Of a DNA stretch of 64,000 bases, positions 42,524 through 54,848 are shown piece by piece. Source of the stretch: Clitoria ternatea (taxonomy: Eukaryota; Streptophyta; Magnoliopsida; Fabales; Fabaceae); contig CM075670.1 of NCBI GenBank assembly GCA_037962975.1, positions 147,626,501 through 147,690,500 on the forward strand, in the 5' to 3' direction. The translations under genes were made by a program, and so were the position numbers. Position 1 is the stretch's first letter. The number at the start of each line of letters is the position of its first letter. The notes under the pieces were generated by a model. That model was given only the letters and a program-made list of their open reading frames with translations. It was not told where the DNA came from and did not search any database.

Positions 42524-43423
42524 ACTAACCGTTTACAATATACATAAAGATAACATTGTTATGAATCTCAATTTTTTTACAAAGGTGGTGGTCCTACCCA
42601 TTTAGGACGAACATTTTTCTATACTTCATCACTACGTGCAAGTACGACGCTTTTAGAATTTGATAAAATTTCAACAACATTTCACATTTATCTCTAAATA
42701 CACAAAATGAAGATGGTGACATCAAATTAAACCATAATCAAATATGCACCCAGAAAATAATACAAAATGCAAGTAACCAAAACTTTATCAAATTTTAAAT
42801 AAGCCCTAACTTGTACATGACAATGACGTACAAAAAAATTTTTCATCCCAAACTGTCCAAACAGACAATTCAAGATTCAACACAAAAGACGAAATCAATT
42901 AATTTAATTACCATTTGGGTTGAATCTTAAACGGGAATCTATGATTCACTCATGCAATACAGAGAAATTTAAACTACTCGCGACAATTAAATCAATAAAA
43001 TTAGAAGCAAATGAATTTCATTTTCATTTATCAAATGATTTTCTTCCAATAGGTCATGCAAATTTTCATTCGTTTTTCTTTTTTCCAACAACTCTTGATT
43101 TTTATTTTATAAGCCAAGTCCACCAACTCTTGATGGGTTATGTCCATGATTGTTATCCAATTATTTTTAGTTTATTTCAATTGTTATCCAAAATACTATT
43201 ATTATTTGTCAAGTAGAGAAACAAAGGCTAAGATAACTATTTTTTAAAAAGTTACGGCTATTGACGTTGTCACCCACATGACAACAAGAGATACTATTAT
43301 TATTTTAAGTTTTCACTTTTATTTTCGTAAAGAGAAAAGGAGGGAGAAGATTACATACTTGTTGGAGACAATGTTAGTGTGGTGGCACAGTTATGACGAC
43401 GAACAAGAACGGGAATAATTAAC
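42524..43423. other. CACTA 5' flank, noncoding
   Basis: This AT-rich sequence upstream of the CACTA transposase start probably includes its promoter and possibly its 5' terminus. I could not find a clean CACTAGTG end here. The open frames present are AT-biased noise. Confidence 0.4.
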
Positions 43424-45289
43424 GTGTTAGAAAACACCTTCACAAATAAAGGAAAGGCTTAGAACAAGAACATGGTTCGCAACAGGAACAGGAACACGAT
43501 TCACAAAGGGAAAAACACTCCAAATTTAATGAGAACAACAAAGAGTAGTGCAGGGAGAAGGTATATGATGGTTCAAAGTCTAACTTACAGAGGGTTTAAA
43601 TAAGTCATGGACTTTTTTCATAGAATAAACCAAATTAAACACAAATAATCAGACTTATAAAAGCAAGAAGGAGAAAGCAACACAAGAGGTTTATACTGGT
43701 TCACTTCTAACCTAAAAGCTACATCCAATCCCTTCAAACTCGAAGGATTTCTACTATTGTAAAATTTCCTTTACAATAACAATACCAGTCTCCAAGTATT
43801 CTTGATTCTAGCCACTTTTGGCTTAACCTAAGTAATCTTTTTAAAAGCCTCTATAGGCCAACAGTGTTTCCCACATTAAAAACTAAGACTAGTAACACAC
43901 TAGACTTTACAAAGTGAGTTTGAAAGAGTGAAAGAGAATATCTCATAGAACTTAGTGTTTCAAGATATACAATGAAGAGAGTATGCACTAAGCTGAAAAG
44001 ACACAAGATCAAGGTCTGCTAGAGGCAGAACACACAAAGAAGATCTTTATCTTTTGAGAGACTTTTAGACTAATTGCAAAGAAAAAGAAAGCAATGATCT
44101 TTTTACAAATGACTCTTGTAACTTCATTTCTTGTTGTCTTTATCTATGTTTTTGCAACAATCTTCTAAAGAGTATTTATAGGAAGCAAATGGTAGTCGGT
44201 GCTGCCTTTTGAAAGAAGATATATCCGTTGGAAATTCTGTGAAGGAGTTATGCTTTGAGCTTTGGGAGGTACCAGACTTTTGTTGTTCTAGTAATATGTT
44301 TGAAGAGTCTAATACCTAGGTTCTTCTGTTCCTACATGAAAATAGTTCATTACGCAACGTTGACAAATAAAATTGTTTTCTTGCTTTATTTGATTGTAAC
44401 ATAGAGAAGAAGATAAAGTTGTAATCCACTAAAACTGAGCTAATACACATGCTGACTTGTTCCAGTTTTTTGTATGTGTAGAGGATTGTGTTGGGATCTT
44501 CAAGCACTGATTTGGCTGCTTTGCTGATTTATTTCTTATTCTTTTTGGTGATAAGCACATTTATCTTGATAAGTGCATGAGTTCTAAGACATCACGAAAA
44601 TAGATTTAAGAAAATTGAGGTTCGGCCTTTGGAGTAACGTTCTTCTTTGAGATTGATTGAGGATGCCTAAAAGTCTGATTCCTGATAATCGTTAGAATAA
44701 GGGACTGAGCAAAATTACATCAGATTTTTTAAGGTTTAACAATTGTTAGATCAGACTTTTATTGATACAAATTCCCCCTATGTTTTGTAACCTGTGTAGT
44801 TTCTAAAATACTTAGACAAACAGGTTAGATTACATGATAGCAGACTTCATTTGACCAACCATTTGATGTTTGTTATTAGCGAATCCAAGGTCTAATGATA
44901 GCGCGTAATTTTAAGATCTGATCAAGTAATGACTTGTTGTTTCTTTTCAAATCAGACTTTTCTTCAGCAATCTCCCTCTATTTGTTGATAGCAAATATTA
45001 AGTCTTTTACATAAATGAAGTCTATTAATAAATCAGTATATGGTTATGCAAAACATCAGAGCAAGCATATTTTGGATATTCTTCAAATTTTTAGACAATT
45101 TGAATTTTTCAATGTGTTAATCATAAAGATCAAAGCTTTAAAACCCATTTACTAATTAACTTGAATTAAGATATATTAAAGCAATCAAATATATCAGAGT
45201 AGATAAATTATAGCAGAGCATTCTTCATTAATAAACCAAAAACAACATACATCAGACTTGCCATCATCCAACATAAAAGACTTCTAACA
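43424..45289 (-). repeat. 3' LTR of SIRE-type copia element (left limit approximate)
   Basis: On the minus strand the LTR starts TGTTAGAAGTC at 45289, immediately after a purine tract. A TATA-like CTATAAATAC (44171-44182, minus) separates a ~1.1-kb U3 from R-U5. The left end is placed at TGTTAGAAAAC (43424) because it mirrors the start, but the true end could lie up to ~200 bp to the right. There is no second LTR in the window to compare. Confidence 0.55.
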
Positions 45290-45303
45290 CATCTCCCTTT
45301 TTT
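45290..45303 (-). other. Polypurine tract of SIRE-type element
   Basis: On the minus strand AAAAAAGGGAGATG directly precedes the LTR start TGTTAG. Confidence 0.7.
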
Positions 45304-45605
45304 GATATTAACAAAAGAGAGGCATCATAGAGAACCTAATAGCAAATCATGGGTGAGGGAAGAACTAAGAAGAGGTGATGCTGCAGAGAAGGTGAGAATA
45401 AAGTAACGAGTTTGAATGACAAAAATAAAAGAGGAATTAAAACAAATGACAGAAGGATGATATTGAAAGAGTTATCAGGGAAGGAATAAAAAAAGGAAGA
45501 TCCTTTTTCTTGAATGGTTCACAAGTAATGGCAGCAAAGAGCATCCGCATGAGCTTCGTTAGGAGTAGGAGTAGTGAGGATGCTATAAAGGTTAGATGTA
45601 GGGAG

Positions 45606-47845
45606 CTATCGAGGTTTGAGAGAACCCTTGTAGTGAGGCTTGTACTTGGGAGGCATAGGCTTCTTTAATCTTCCCAAGTTTATCCATGTCTCCTTAACTT
45701 GTATTTTATTTGGACAAACCAAGATCTTTTTCCATGGAAGAGTAATGGGTCTATTCTTTAAAGGATCAAAGTCAAGAGAAACAACTCCAAACCTCAAATC
45801 TCTAATGACAGAGGCCTGTTCAGTTGTTAAAACCTAATGCATGGTAATGTCATCTAGTGATAGGAGTTTAGGGTAGGGTAATAGTCTCTCTATGGGCATT
45901 GAAGAGACATATCTAGGTGCAATGGGTAAGATATGAAGTTTGCGGCTATCAAAGTTAGGATTACTGGCAATGTTAAGGTTATAAGGGTTTTTGTAGCCGA
46001 GGTCTGATGGATCAAGCATGGGTTTATAGCAAGTAAAGGTTGGTAAACCAGGGAGGGTATGAACTAGAGAGGGTTATTAAGAAGGAAGGCTAGTAGTGGA
46101 GGGTTCAGGAAAGGGAACAATAGCAAGACAAGGATTTGGTGTGGTTTGGGTCTGATGGAAAGGTATCATAATGATTGGGATAGGCTGAAGAGGTTGATGA
46201 AATGAAAAAGGTTTAGAGGGTTTAGAATGGTCAGAAAAGGTAGAAGAGAAGAGGTCATGGCAATTTATAAAATCAAACCTTACTCTCTTTGCACTTGGAC
46301 CACAAGAAGAGTTTGATCTCTTCCTTTTAAGGGAGGCTCTGAAGCTTGACTCATCACTCTAATAAGTTCAACCATTTTATAGAAATGATTCATCCAATCT
46401 ATGTGACTCTATTTCTGCATATCTAGTTCAAATCCTTGCTTTAAGTACCTAGAGATGAACCTCAAATAAGTGATAAATCCAGGATAGCCACCACATTTCA
46501 TCAGCTCATCATGGTTTGCCTTCATGATGATCTGGTAATCATTTTTCATTTCTTCATACTTGTTTTTCTATTTTGGTCCAGTCCGTCCTTCTACAGAGAT
46601 TTTAGAATGCAGAGTGGTATACACACTGATGAACATCTTGAAGATTTCAGTAGAGGACAATTCCTTCTGTTAAGTTTTCTGATGTTGTTGCTATTAAGAG
46701 TGCTGTTGTTATGGTTGAGATGGTTGTTGAGGAGTTGGCTATTGCAGAGTTGGTTGTGGCAGTTACTTAGGTTCAAACTTGTTAACCTTAGACTTCATTT
46801 GTAGTTGGCTGATAAGAATCTCATCATCATCAGAATCAGAAGATTGTTTAACAATTACTGGTTTAGATTTCATGGTCTCTTCAGGTTCTGAATCTTTTGC
46901 TGGAGAGGAAAGAGAGATCACCTACAAGGTTTCACATCCAGAGGTGAATCAAATTAACTTGACTCATCAAAAGTATATTTATCAGAGAAGTCCAGAACCA
47001 TTTTTCTAATTTTCTTGGTAGCAACCTTCACTTTGCCACCTTTTCTCTTGGGGGCTAGTTTAGCTTTGATAGCCTTAGCCTTTTAGATTTTAGGTGCTAC
47101 AGGAGTAGACCTTTTCTTATTTGGAGGAGAAGTCAAAAGTGATCTTTCCATGGTCTAGTCTAGTAGAGGTGAGAAAGTAGGTAACTTGTTGACCAAGATG
47201 GTAAGAGTTACCAAGTCACTCAGAGTCTGAGTTTGCATATTTTCCAGTGTAAAGACCTTCATTAGCACAGCTGGGTATGGAATCTTGTTCTGCTTCTTGC
47301 CAATAGAGGAGATTAAGTAAGTCATAATGACATTTGGCAGATTTACTTTTTCCTTCATAAGCATGTGATACATGCAAAATCTGTCTAGCTTACTTATAGT
47401 ATCCTTGGCTCCTTTGTGAGGGCAGAATACTTGCTTCATCACCAGGTGAAGTATTTTGACCTTCGATAGCAGGTTTCTAGATACCACTCTAGCAGGACGC
47501 TCAATACCATAGAGTATCTCATTTACCTCAAAAGAGGACACAACCTTATACTCGAAATCTTTAGTGTAGACTTCACCAACTGCTAGACATCTAGTAATAG
47601 TAGCTAAAACATCCTTTAAGATTTCTATAGCTTTCCCTTTCAGCTTGCCTAGCACAATGAACTTGGACTTGTCAATAGTTATTTACTTCCAGAATTCTAA
47701 GACCAAGGAAGGTGAATAGGGATCTCTATCCACACAGATCCCAGTCAATGCCACTAATTTCCTCTGAGATGTCCCTGTCATCCATTTTGTGCTGCTTAGG
47801 GTTGAAGAATAAAGACTTAATAATGTCTGAGACTTTGAATGCCAT
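45606..47845 (-). pseudogene. Envelope-like ORF region of SIRE-type copia element
   Basis: The minus-strand start is at 47845 (MAFKVSDIIKSLFF), open except for stops, with a long intact piece at 47655-47155 (LGKLKGKAIEILKDVL, VYTKDFEYKVVSSFEV, MYHMLMKEKVNLPNVI). Lys/Arg-rich and Ser-rich linkers, a Gln-rich stretch near 46700 and conserved pieces down to 45606 (LYNLNIASN-like, ILVCPNKIQVKETWINLG) follow. Its position between pol and the 3' LTR matches the envelope-like gene of SIRE1/Maximus elements. The N-terminal part resembles the 'putative plant transposon protein' domain. I see no membrane anchor or functional proof. Many stops make it a pseudogene. Confidence 0.65.
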
Positions 47846-48254
47846 AGCTTAATAAAGAACAATGAGGTGTTTAAGGTTTAAGGAAATGAAGAGGTTTTTT
47901 GAAAGAGATATGAAAGGGTTTTAGCAAAAGGTGGGAAATGAAAATGAAGAGTCTAGTATTTAAAGAATAAAAAAACTGACCACGAAAAAAGAGAGAGAAC
48001 ACATAATCAGTTGATAGTTACATAAAAAGGAAACAATTGTTGCCACGATGTACGTTTCAAAATAAAGGATAATGAAAATGTGAAATGTTTTAACAGTTAA
48101 CACGAATTCCAAAAGACTTGGTCATTTTCTCTTAGAAATATGTAGAAGTGTGTGTAAGTTCAGACACATTAAGAATCAAATATTATATGCAGCAGACTTT
48201 TCATGCATCAGACATATCATGTATCAAACTTTTCATGCAATGATTCTCAAGTTT

Positions 48255-50514
48255 AAATTATGCTTTATAAAAGCAAACATGGCCTCAACCAAAGGCTTTG
48301 TAAATATATCTGCCCACTGATGATCTATATCAACAAACTTTATGTCTAGAATTCCTTTTTGCATATAATCTATGATAAAGTGGTATTTGACTTCTATGTG
48401 TTTGGATTTGGAATGCTATATGGGATTCTTTGAAAGATTTATTACACTTATATTATCATAGTATATAGGAATCTCTTCTTCTTTGATTGATTAATCTTCA
48501 AGCTGATATTTTATCCAAAGAAGTTGAGAGCAACAATTTGCTGCACACATGTACTCAGCTTCTGTTGTTGAGAGTGCAATAGAATTTTTCTTTTTACTTC
48601 CCTATGATATCAAACTTCTTCCTAAGAAGTGGCATCCACCACTTGTACTTTTTATGTCTACTCTATCACCTGTAAAATCTACATCACAGAATCCAAATAG
48701 AGAGAAAGAGTCTTTCTCTTATAGAACAACCTAAGGTTAGTTGTTCCAACAAGATATCTTAAAATCCTCTTTACTGTAGACAAGTGTGATTCCTTGAGGT
48801 CTTATTGATATCTTACACATATGCAAACACTAAACATTATGTCAGGTCTGTTGGGTGTGAGGTACAAGAGTGAACCTATCATGCCTCTATACAAGGTCTG
48901 ATCCCTGAATGTACCAAACTCATTTTTGTTAATTATACAGTTTGGATGCATAGGAGTGCTCATTGGCTTAACATCAACCATTTTAAACTTTTTAAGCAAT
49001 TCTTTGGTGTACTTCTGTTGATGGATGAAGATACTATCATTAATCTATTTAATCCGCAAGCCTAGGAAGAATTTAAGTTCTCCTATCATACCCATTTAAA
49101 ATTCAGCTTGCATCATTTTAGAAAAATCCTTACACAGACTTTCATCAATAGCACCAAAAACAATATCATCCATATAGATCTGTACAATAGTAAAGTGTTT
49201 TTGAGAGCTTTTTCTAAACAGAGTTATGTCAACTTTTCCTCTAGTAAATCCTTTTGAAATAAAAAAAGAGCTAAGTCTTTCATACCAAGCTCTTGGAGCT
49301 TGTTTGAGACCATACATGGCTTTACTAAGTTTGAAAACATGATTAGGAAAAGACACATCTTCAAAGTCAGGGGGTTGTTTTACATGAACTTCTTCTTCAA
49401 TGAAACCATTCAGAAAAGCACTCTTTACATCCATCTGATATAACGTAATTCCTTTAAATGCGGTAAATACAAGAAGTATCTTGATAGCCTCAAGTCTGGC
49501 TACAGGGGTAAAAGTTTAAACAAAATCTATACCTTCTTGCTGGTTGTAGCCTTGAGCTACAAGTCTGGCTTTGTTTCTGAACACTTTTCCATCTTCATCA
49601 AGCTCATTTCTGAAGACCCATTTTGTTCCAATAATGCTTTTATTTTTGGGTCTTGAACAAGGTTCCAGACTTTGTTTCTTTCAAACTAGTTGAGTTCTTC
49701 TTACATGGCAATGATCCAATCACTGACTTCTAAAGCTTTTGCCACATTCTTTGGTTCTATCTCTGAAACTAAAACAATTATGGATTGGTCTTGAATTCTG
49801 GATCTTGTTTTAACTCTAGCTACATGGTCTCCAATTATGAGATCTAAAGGATGATAAGCTTTGAATTTCCAATCTCTAGGCTTTTATGGTTCAGGTATAG
49901 ACTGATTCTGTTTAGTATCTTTATGTTTTGTTTAAATTAGGTTAATCCCTTGCTTATCTTGTTCATCTTCCTGTTGTACTACACCTACACCATCAAAATC
50001 TAGATCTGCTAGTTTCCTATCAATCTTTTGAAAGTCATCAAACCTTATATGCATTGATTCTTTAATAGACTATGTTCTAATGTTGAAGATTCTGTAAGAT
50101 GTTGATGAGGTTGAATATCCCATGAATATTCCTTTGTCACATTTTGAATTAAATTTTCTAAGACGATCTTTAGTATTAAGGATATAGTAGATACAACCGA
50201 ATGGATGAAAATAGTAGATATTGGGTTTTCTTCCTTTCCACAGTTCATAAGGAGTCTTATTCAGTATAGGTCTGATAAGAATTCTATTTTGCATATAACA
50301 AGAAGTACTCACAGCTTCTACCTAGAAATATTTTGGAAGATTGATTTCACAAAGCATTGTTCTGGCCATTTTCTACAGTGACCTATTTTTCCTTTCCACA
50401 ACACTATTTTATTAAGGTGTTCTTGGAGAGGAAAAATTATGAGTTATTCCTGACTCATTACAGAATTTTTCAACAGTTTCATTTTTAAATTCTTTGCCAT
50501 GGTTACTTCTTATC
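48255..50514 (-). pseudogene. SIRE-type copia pol, integrase C-part to RNase H
   Basis: Minus strand from 50514: integrase core RSNHGKEFKNETVEKFCNES and NFSSPRTP, then KTPYELWKGRKPN and GIFMGYS (about 50100-50290). RT has MDVKSAFLNGFIEEEVHV, MYGLKQAPRAWYERL and the catalytic IYMDDIVFG (49434-49096), then the MSTPMHPN and RGMIGSLLYLT segments. RNase H has FCDVDFTGD-like and STTEAEYMCAA (about 48700-48530) and ends near 48260. Stops are frequent and many fit CAA/CAG-to-TAA/TAG change. The 5' part of the same gene continues at 59097. Confidence 0.88.
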
Positions 50515-50519
50515 GTACC
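50515..50519. other. Target-site duplication GTACC, left copy
   Basis: GTACC recurs at 59092-59096. Taking one copy, the SIRE integrase frame on the minus strand runs unbroken from FCIG to RSNHG, which proves a clean insertion. Confidence 0.9.
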
Positions 50520-51460
50520 TGTTGTAGGAATTTCTTCAATTCCGAGCTTTTGTTGAAGGATCTTCTCTTCTTGAACCTTCTTAGATCCAAAATTCTTGAT
50601 GAAAATAGAGAGGATAGTCATGGTTTTGGAAGCTTATGGAGGAAGGTAGGAGAATCTTATAGTGGAAGCTAGCTTGTGGTGGAAGTTAGAAGGAGAAAGA
50701 ACCTAGATCTAAGGGGGTTTTGGTCTAGAAATGAAGGAGATGGAGAGGAGAGGAATGAAGCATGGTTCCGCCACTCTCTAGGGAGAAGAGAGATAAGGTA
50801 TAGAGAGTCACCACCTATGGGAGAAGACCCAAGGATAAGACTAGAGAAAGGAGCCTAGAGCTTCTACTTTCTATAGAGAAGGGAGAGTTTCTCACTCTAA
50901 AATTTCTTATCATTCAAGTTATGATGGAAATACAAAGGAGATGAGCTTATATAGCTCCATGAGACTTTCGGCCAAAGCTTCCTAATCATGGGCCTTGGAT
51001 TAGCTCCTAAGGCCCAATCCTAAAACCTATTCTACTTGGCCCAATACAAGCCCAAAATCAAAATAGAACAAGGTACAAGGCCCAAAAGTGGCCCAAGCTC
51101 AATGGCTATGCAAAGCCCAAACTAATTCCTAAAATATAGTCCTAATATACCTAGAATAAAAATGAAGGAAAAATATGTACAAGATATATAAGGCCCAATA
51201 AAGAGGCCCAAATAAGGCCTAAACTTCCATACCAAGCCCATTACCCTTCTATAGTGTAAGAGAAAAGAGTAAGGGTCTTCAATAGCTCCTCCTTGGGCTT
51301 GGGCCAACTCAAAGAATGTATGGAAGAAGCTAAATGCTTTTGGAGACCTTCCTTGGCTCTCTTGGCCCTTGACCTAGTCATAGGGCCCTTGAAAGCATTC
51401 AAGGCAACCTCCAAAGACTGTGTAGGGTCCATGGCTTCTTCCTGGGTGATGGCCATGTCA
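50520..51460 (-). repeat. CRM-like 3' LTR, containing the polyprotein C-terminus
   Basis: 941 bp. On the minus strand it begins TGACATGGCCATCACC, which is still coding (MAITQEEAMDPTQSLEV to SYTIEG, stop near 51241). It then carries several TGGGCC words and a TATATAAG box near 50952. It ends CTACAACA. Right next to it (51461 onward, minus AAGAGGGGGAGCA) is the purine tract. Confidence 0.88.
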
Positions 51461-54400
51461 TGCTCCCCCTCTTGAAAAGGATTTATCCTCAAATCTGAGG
51501 CAACCTCATCCAGCTCATCTGTAATACAAGGGGTAAGATCAGAGATATTAAATGTAGCACTGACCCTATACTCACCAGGGAGGTTAAGTACATAAGCATT
51601 ATTATTAATTCTCCTAGTCACCTGAAAAGGACCATCACCTCTAAGGTTAAATTTGGACTTCCTAAGGTTAGGGAAGTGTTCCTTCCTTAGGTGAAGCCAA
51701 ACCCAATCCCCAACATCGAAGATAGCCTTTTTTTTCTTTTTATTCATACATCTAGCATAGTGATCATTTTTCTTTTGTAAATGGTGTTTAACCTCCTCAT
51801 GAAGTTTTCAAGTAAAAGATGCTTTTACCTCACCATCCATATGAAGGATGTCATCTGAAACCTCGAGAGGCAAAAGATCTAAAGGAGTGAGGGGATTAAA
51901 ACCATACACAATCTCAAAAGGACTATGCTTAATGGTGGAGTGAACTACCCTATTATAAGTAAACTCTATATGTGGTAGACACTCATCCTAAGACTTAAGA
52001 TTCTTTTTAACAAGGACTCGTAGAAGAGTAGAAAGAGTCCTGTTAACAACCTCAGTTTGGCCATCTGTTTGTGGATGGTGTGTGGTAGAAAAGAAAAGTT
52101 TAGTTCCTAGCCTGGCCCAAAGGGTCCTCTAGAAATGGCTAAGGAACTTGGTATCCCTATCACTAACTATAGTTCTAGGGATCCTATGTAAGCGAACTAT
52201 CTCTTTAAAGAATAGTTTAGCAATATGGCTTGCATCATCAACCTTATGGCAAGGGATGAAGTGAGCCATCTTACTAAATCTATCAACTACCACAAAGATA
52301 GAGTCCATTCCCCTTTGGGTCCTAGGCAACCCAAGGATAAAGTCCATGCTAATATCTACCCAAGGGAAAGTGGGAATAGGCAAGGGAGTGTAAAGGCCAT
52401 GAGGAGACACGCTAGATTTGGCCTTTTTACATGCAAAGCACCTAGAGCAAAGTCTTTACACGTCACGCTTCATATGGGGCCAATAGAAATGTTCACTAAG
52501 GGTGGCTAAAGTTTTATCCCTTCTAAAGTTCCCCATGAGCCCTCCCTCATGGCTCTCATGAAGTAAAAGGTCTCTAATGGATCCCCTAGGAATGTATAGC
52601 TTATTGGCTTTAAAGAGAAAGCCATCTAATTTATGGAATCCACTATATGCAAGTAAAGAACCACAAGAGTGGTAGGCATTAGCAAAGTCAAGGTCATTTG
52701 GATACAATTCTTTTATTTCATCAAGACCATGAAGAGTGGCACCCAAGAAAGAAAGGAGGGTGTTCCTTCTAGATAAGGCATCAGTTACAACATTAGCTTT
52801 ACCACTACGGTGCTTGATAACATAAGGGAATTGTTCCAAATATTCAACCCATTTGGCATGCCTTTTATTTAACTTATGTTGGCCTTTGATATACTTGAGT
52901 GACTCATGGTCACTATGAATGACAAACTCCTTGGGAATTAAGTAGTGTTCCCAAGTTTGTAAGGCCCTAATCAAAGCAAAGAACTCTTTGTCATAGGTGG
53001 GATAATTAAGGTATGCCCCATTAAGCTTTTCACTAAAGAAAGCTATAGGGTGCCCCTCTTGAAGTAAAACCACACCTATTCTAATATTAGAAGCATCACA
53101 TTCTAGCTCAAATGTTTTTGAAAAATTTGGTAGGGCAAGAATAAGAGCATGTATGAGTCTATGCTTGAGGTCTTGAAAGGCCTTTTCTTGCTTTGGCCCT
53201 CAAAGAAAAGGAACATTCTTTTTAAGCAAATCATTTAGGAGAGATTCCAAAGTAGAAAAGTCTCTCACAAACCTTCTATAGAAGCTAGCTAAGCCATGGA
53301 AGCTTCTAATATCATGAATTTTTTTAGGGGTTCACCAAGCACTAATTGCTTTGACTTTTTCTTGTTCAACTTGGACCCCTTAGAGCTAACTACAAATCCT
53401 AAAAAGACAATGTGATCCAAACCAAAAGAGCATTTTTCAAGGTTAGGAAAAAGTTGGTTTGATCTTAAGGCAAGTAAAACATGTCTAAGGTGGGTAAGGT
53501 AAGAGTCCATAGACTTTGAATAAACAAGGATGTCATCAAAGTAGACAACAACAAAGTGGCCAATGAAGTCCCTCAAAACATGATTCATGAGGCGCATGAA
53601 GGTAATAGGTGCATTGGTCAAACCAAAAGGCATAACCAATCACTCATATAAACCAAGCTTGGTCTTAAAAGCAGCTTTCCACTCATCACCTTCCTTGATT
53701 TGTATTTAGTGATAGCCACTTTTAAGGTCAATTTTGGAGAATATAGTAGAGCCACAAAGTTCATCCAACATATCATCAAGTCTAGGTATAGGGTGCCTAT
53801 ACTTAATGGTGATGTTGTTGATTGCTCTACAATCAGTGCATAACCTCCAAGAACCATCTTTTTTTAGAACTAAAAGAATTGGCACAGCACATGGACTAAG
53901 ACTCTCCCTAATCCAACCTTTGGAAAGTAGATCTCTAATTTGTTTCTCTATTTTTAGACTCTTCTTGGGGTTACACCTATATGCAGGTCTATTAGGCAAG
54001 CTAGCCCTGGGGATAAGATCTATTTGGTGTTCTATACCCCTAAGAGGTGGGAACACTTGAGGAAGGTCTTTAGGAAAGGCATCCTCAAATTCTAGAAGGA
54101 GATTATGCAATCCCTTGGGCATAAGAGAAGAAGAGCTCACTAAGGATAGGGAAGTGCAAGAGCTATATGTACTATAAGGGCTAGGAGAGCTAGAGGAACA
54201 AGGGGTAGGGTAAAGCATGTAGATAGGTTTGTGAAGAAGCAAGGCTTGCTTCACATCATGCTTAGAGGCAAAGAAAGAGGAGTGCCTCTTGGGATCTTTA
54301 TAGGTGAGGATCCCTTTACCCTTATCTTGTTGAGTGACTTATTCTTTTGTGTTTTTTTTTTGTTTTTGAGGTTTAGGAGGGGAGGTGGAACGCCCAACCT

Positions 54401-54848
54401 CCCTATCCCTCTTCAACTTCATTTGAAGTTGGTCTTCCAAAACTTGTTTGGGAGACAAGGGATGTAAGACAAACTTTTTATTGTTATGTACAAAGGTGAG
54501 GGTGTCAGTAAACCCCTCATGGGTGACTTTCTTATCATATTGCCAAGGGAGACCTAAGAGCACATGAGTGGCTTCCATTGGAACCATATCACACCATATT
54601 TGATCATGGTAGGTGCCTATGGCAAGAGAGAGAAGAACTTGCTTGTTCACTAACATTTCACCCTTTTTATTAAGCCATTGAAGTTTGTAAGGTTTTGGGT
54701 GATCTATTAGAGGATAACCAAGTTTGTGAATTAGCCTTTGACTAGCCACATAAGCACAACTACCACTATCCACAATGAGAGAACAAAGTTTTTTCTTAAA
54801 TGTAACATCTTGTATAAAAGATATTCTCTCGTTGTGTAGTGTCATCAT
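51241..54848 (-). pseudogene. CRM-like pol
   Basis: Minus strand. Protease with LIVDSGSCAYVASQRL (54848-54339). RT with RDLLSKGWIRESLSP, IFSKIDLKSGYH, MPFGLTNAP and the catalytic VVVYFDDILVYSKS (54254-53289). RNase H with GVVLLQEGHPIAFFSEKL, DKEFFALIRALQTW and SDHESLKYI (about 53090-52800). Integrase zinc region with HESHEGGLMGNF near 52540, then the core with ISMDFILGLP, IVSDRDTKF and TDGQTEVVNRT (catalytic Glu kept, near 52050). A C-terminal tail with VGDWVWLHLRKEHFP and MTRSRAKRAKEGL ends inside the LTR. Frame breaks lie near 53700, 53290 and 52420, plus a TAG near 52131. Confidence 0.88.

Noticed and set aside
46511..46804. 97-aa plus-strand frame with Leu/Trp-rich, membrane-like stretch
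   Set aside because: It is the shadow of a Gln/Asn-rich part of the minus-strand envelope-like region.
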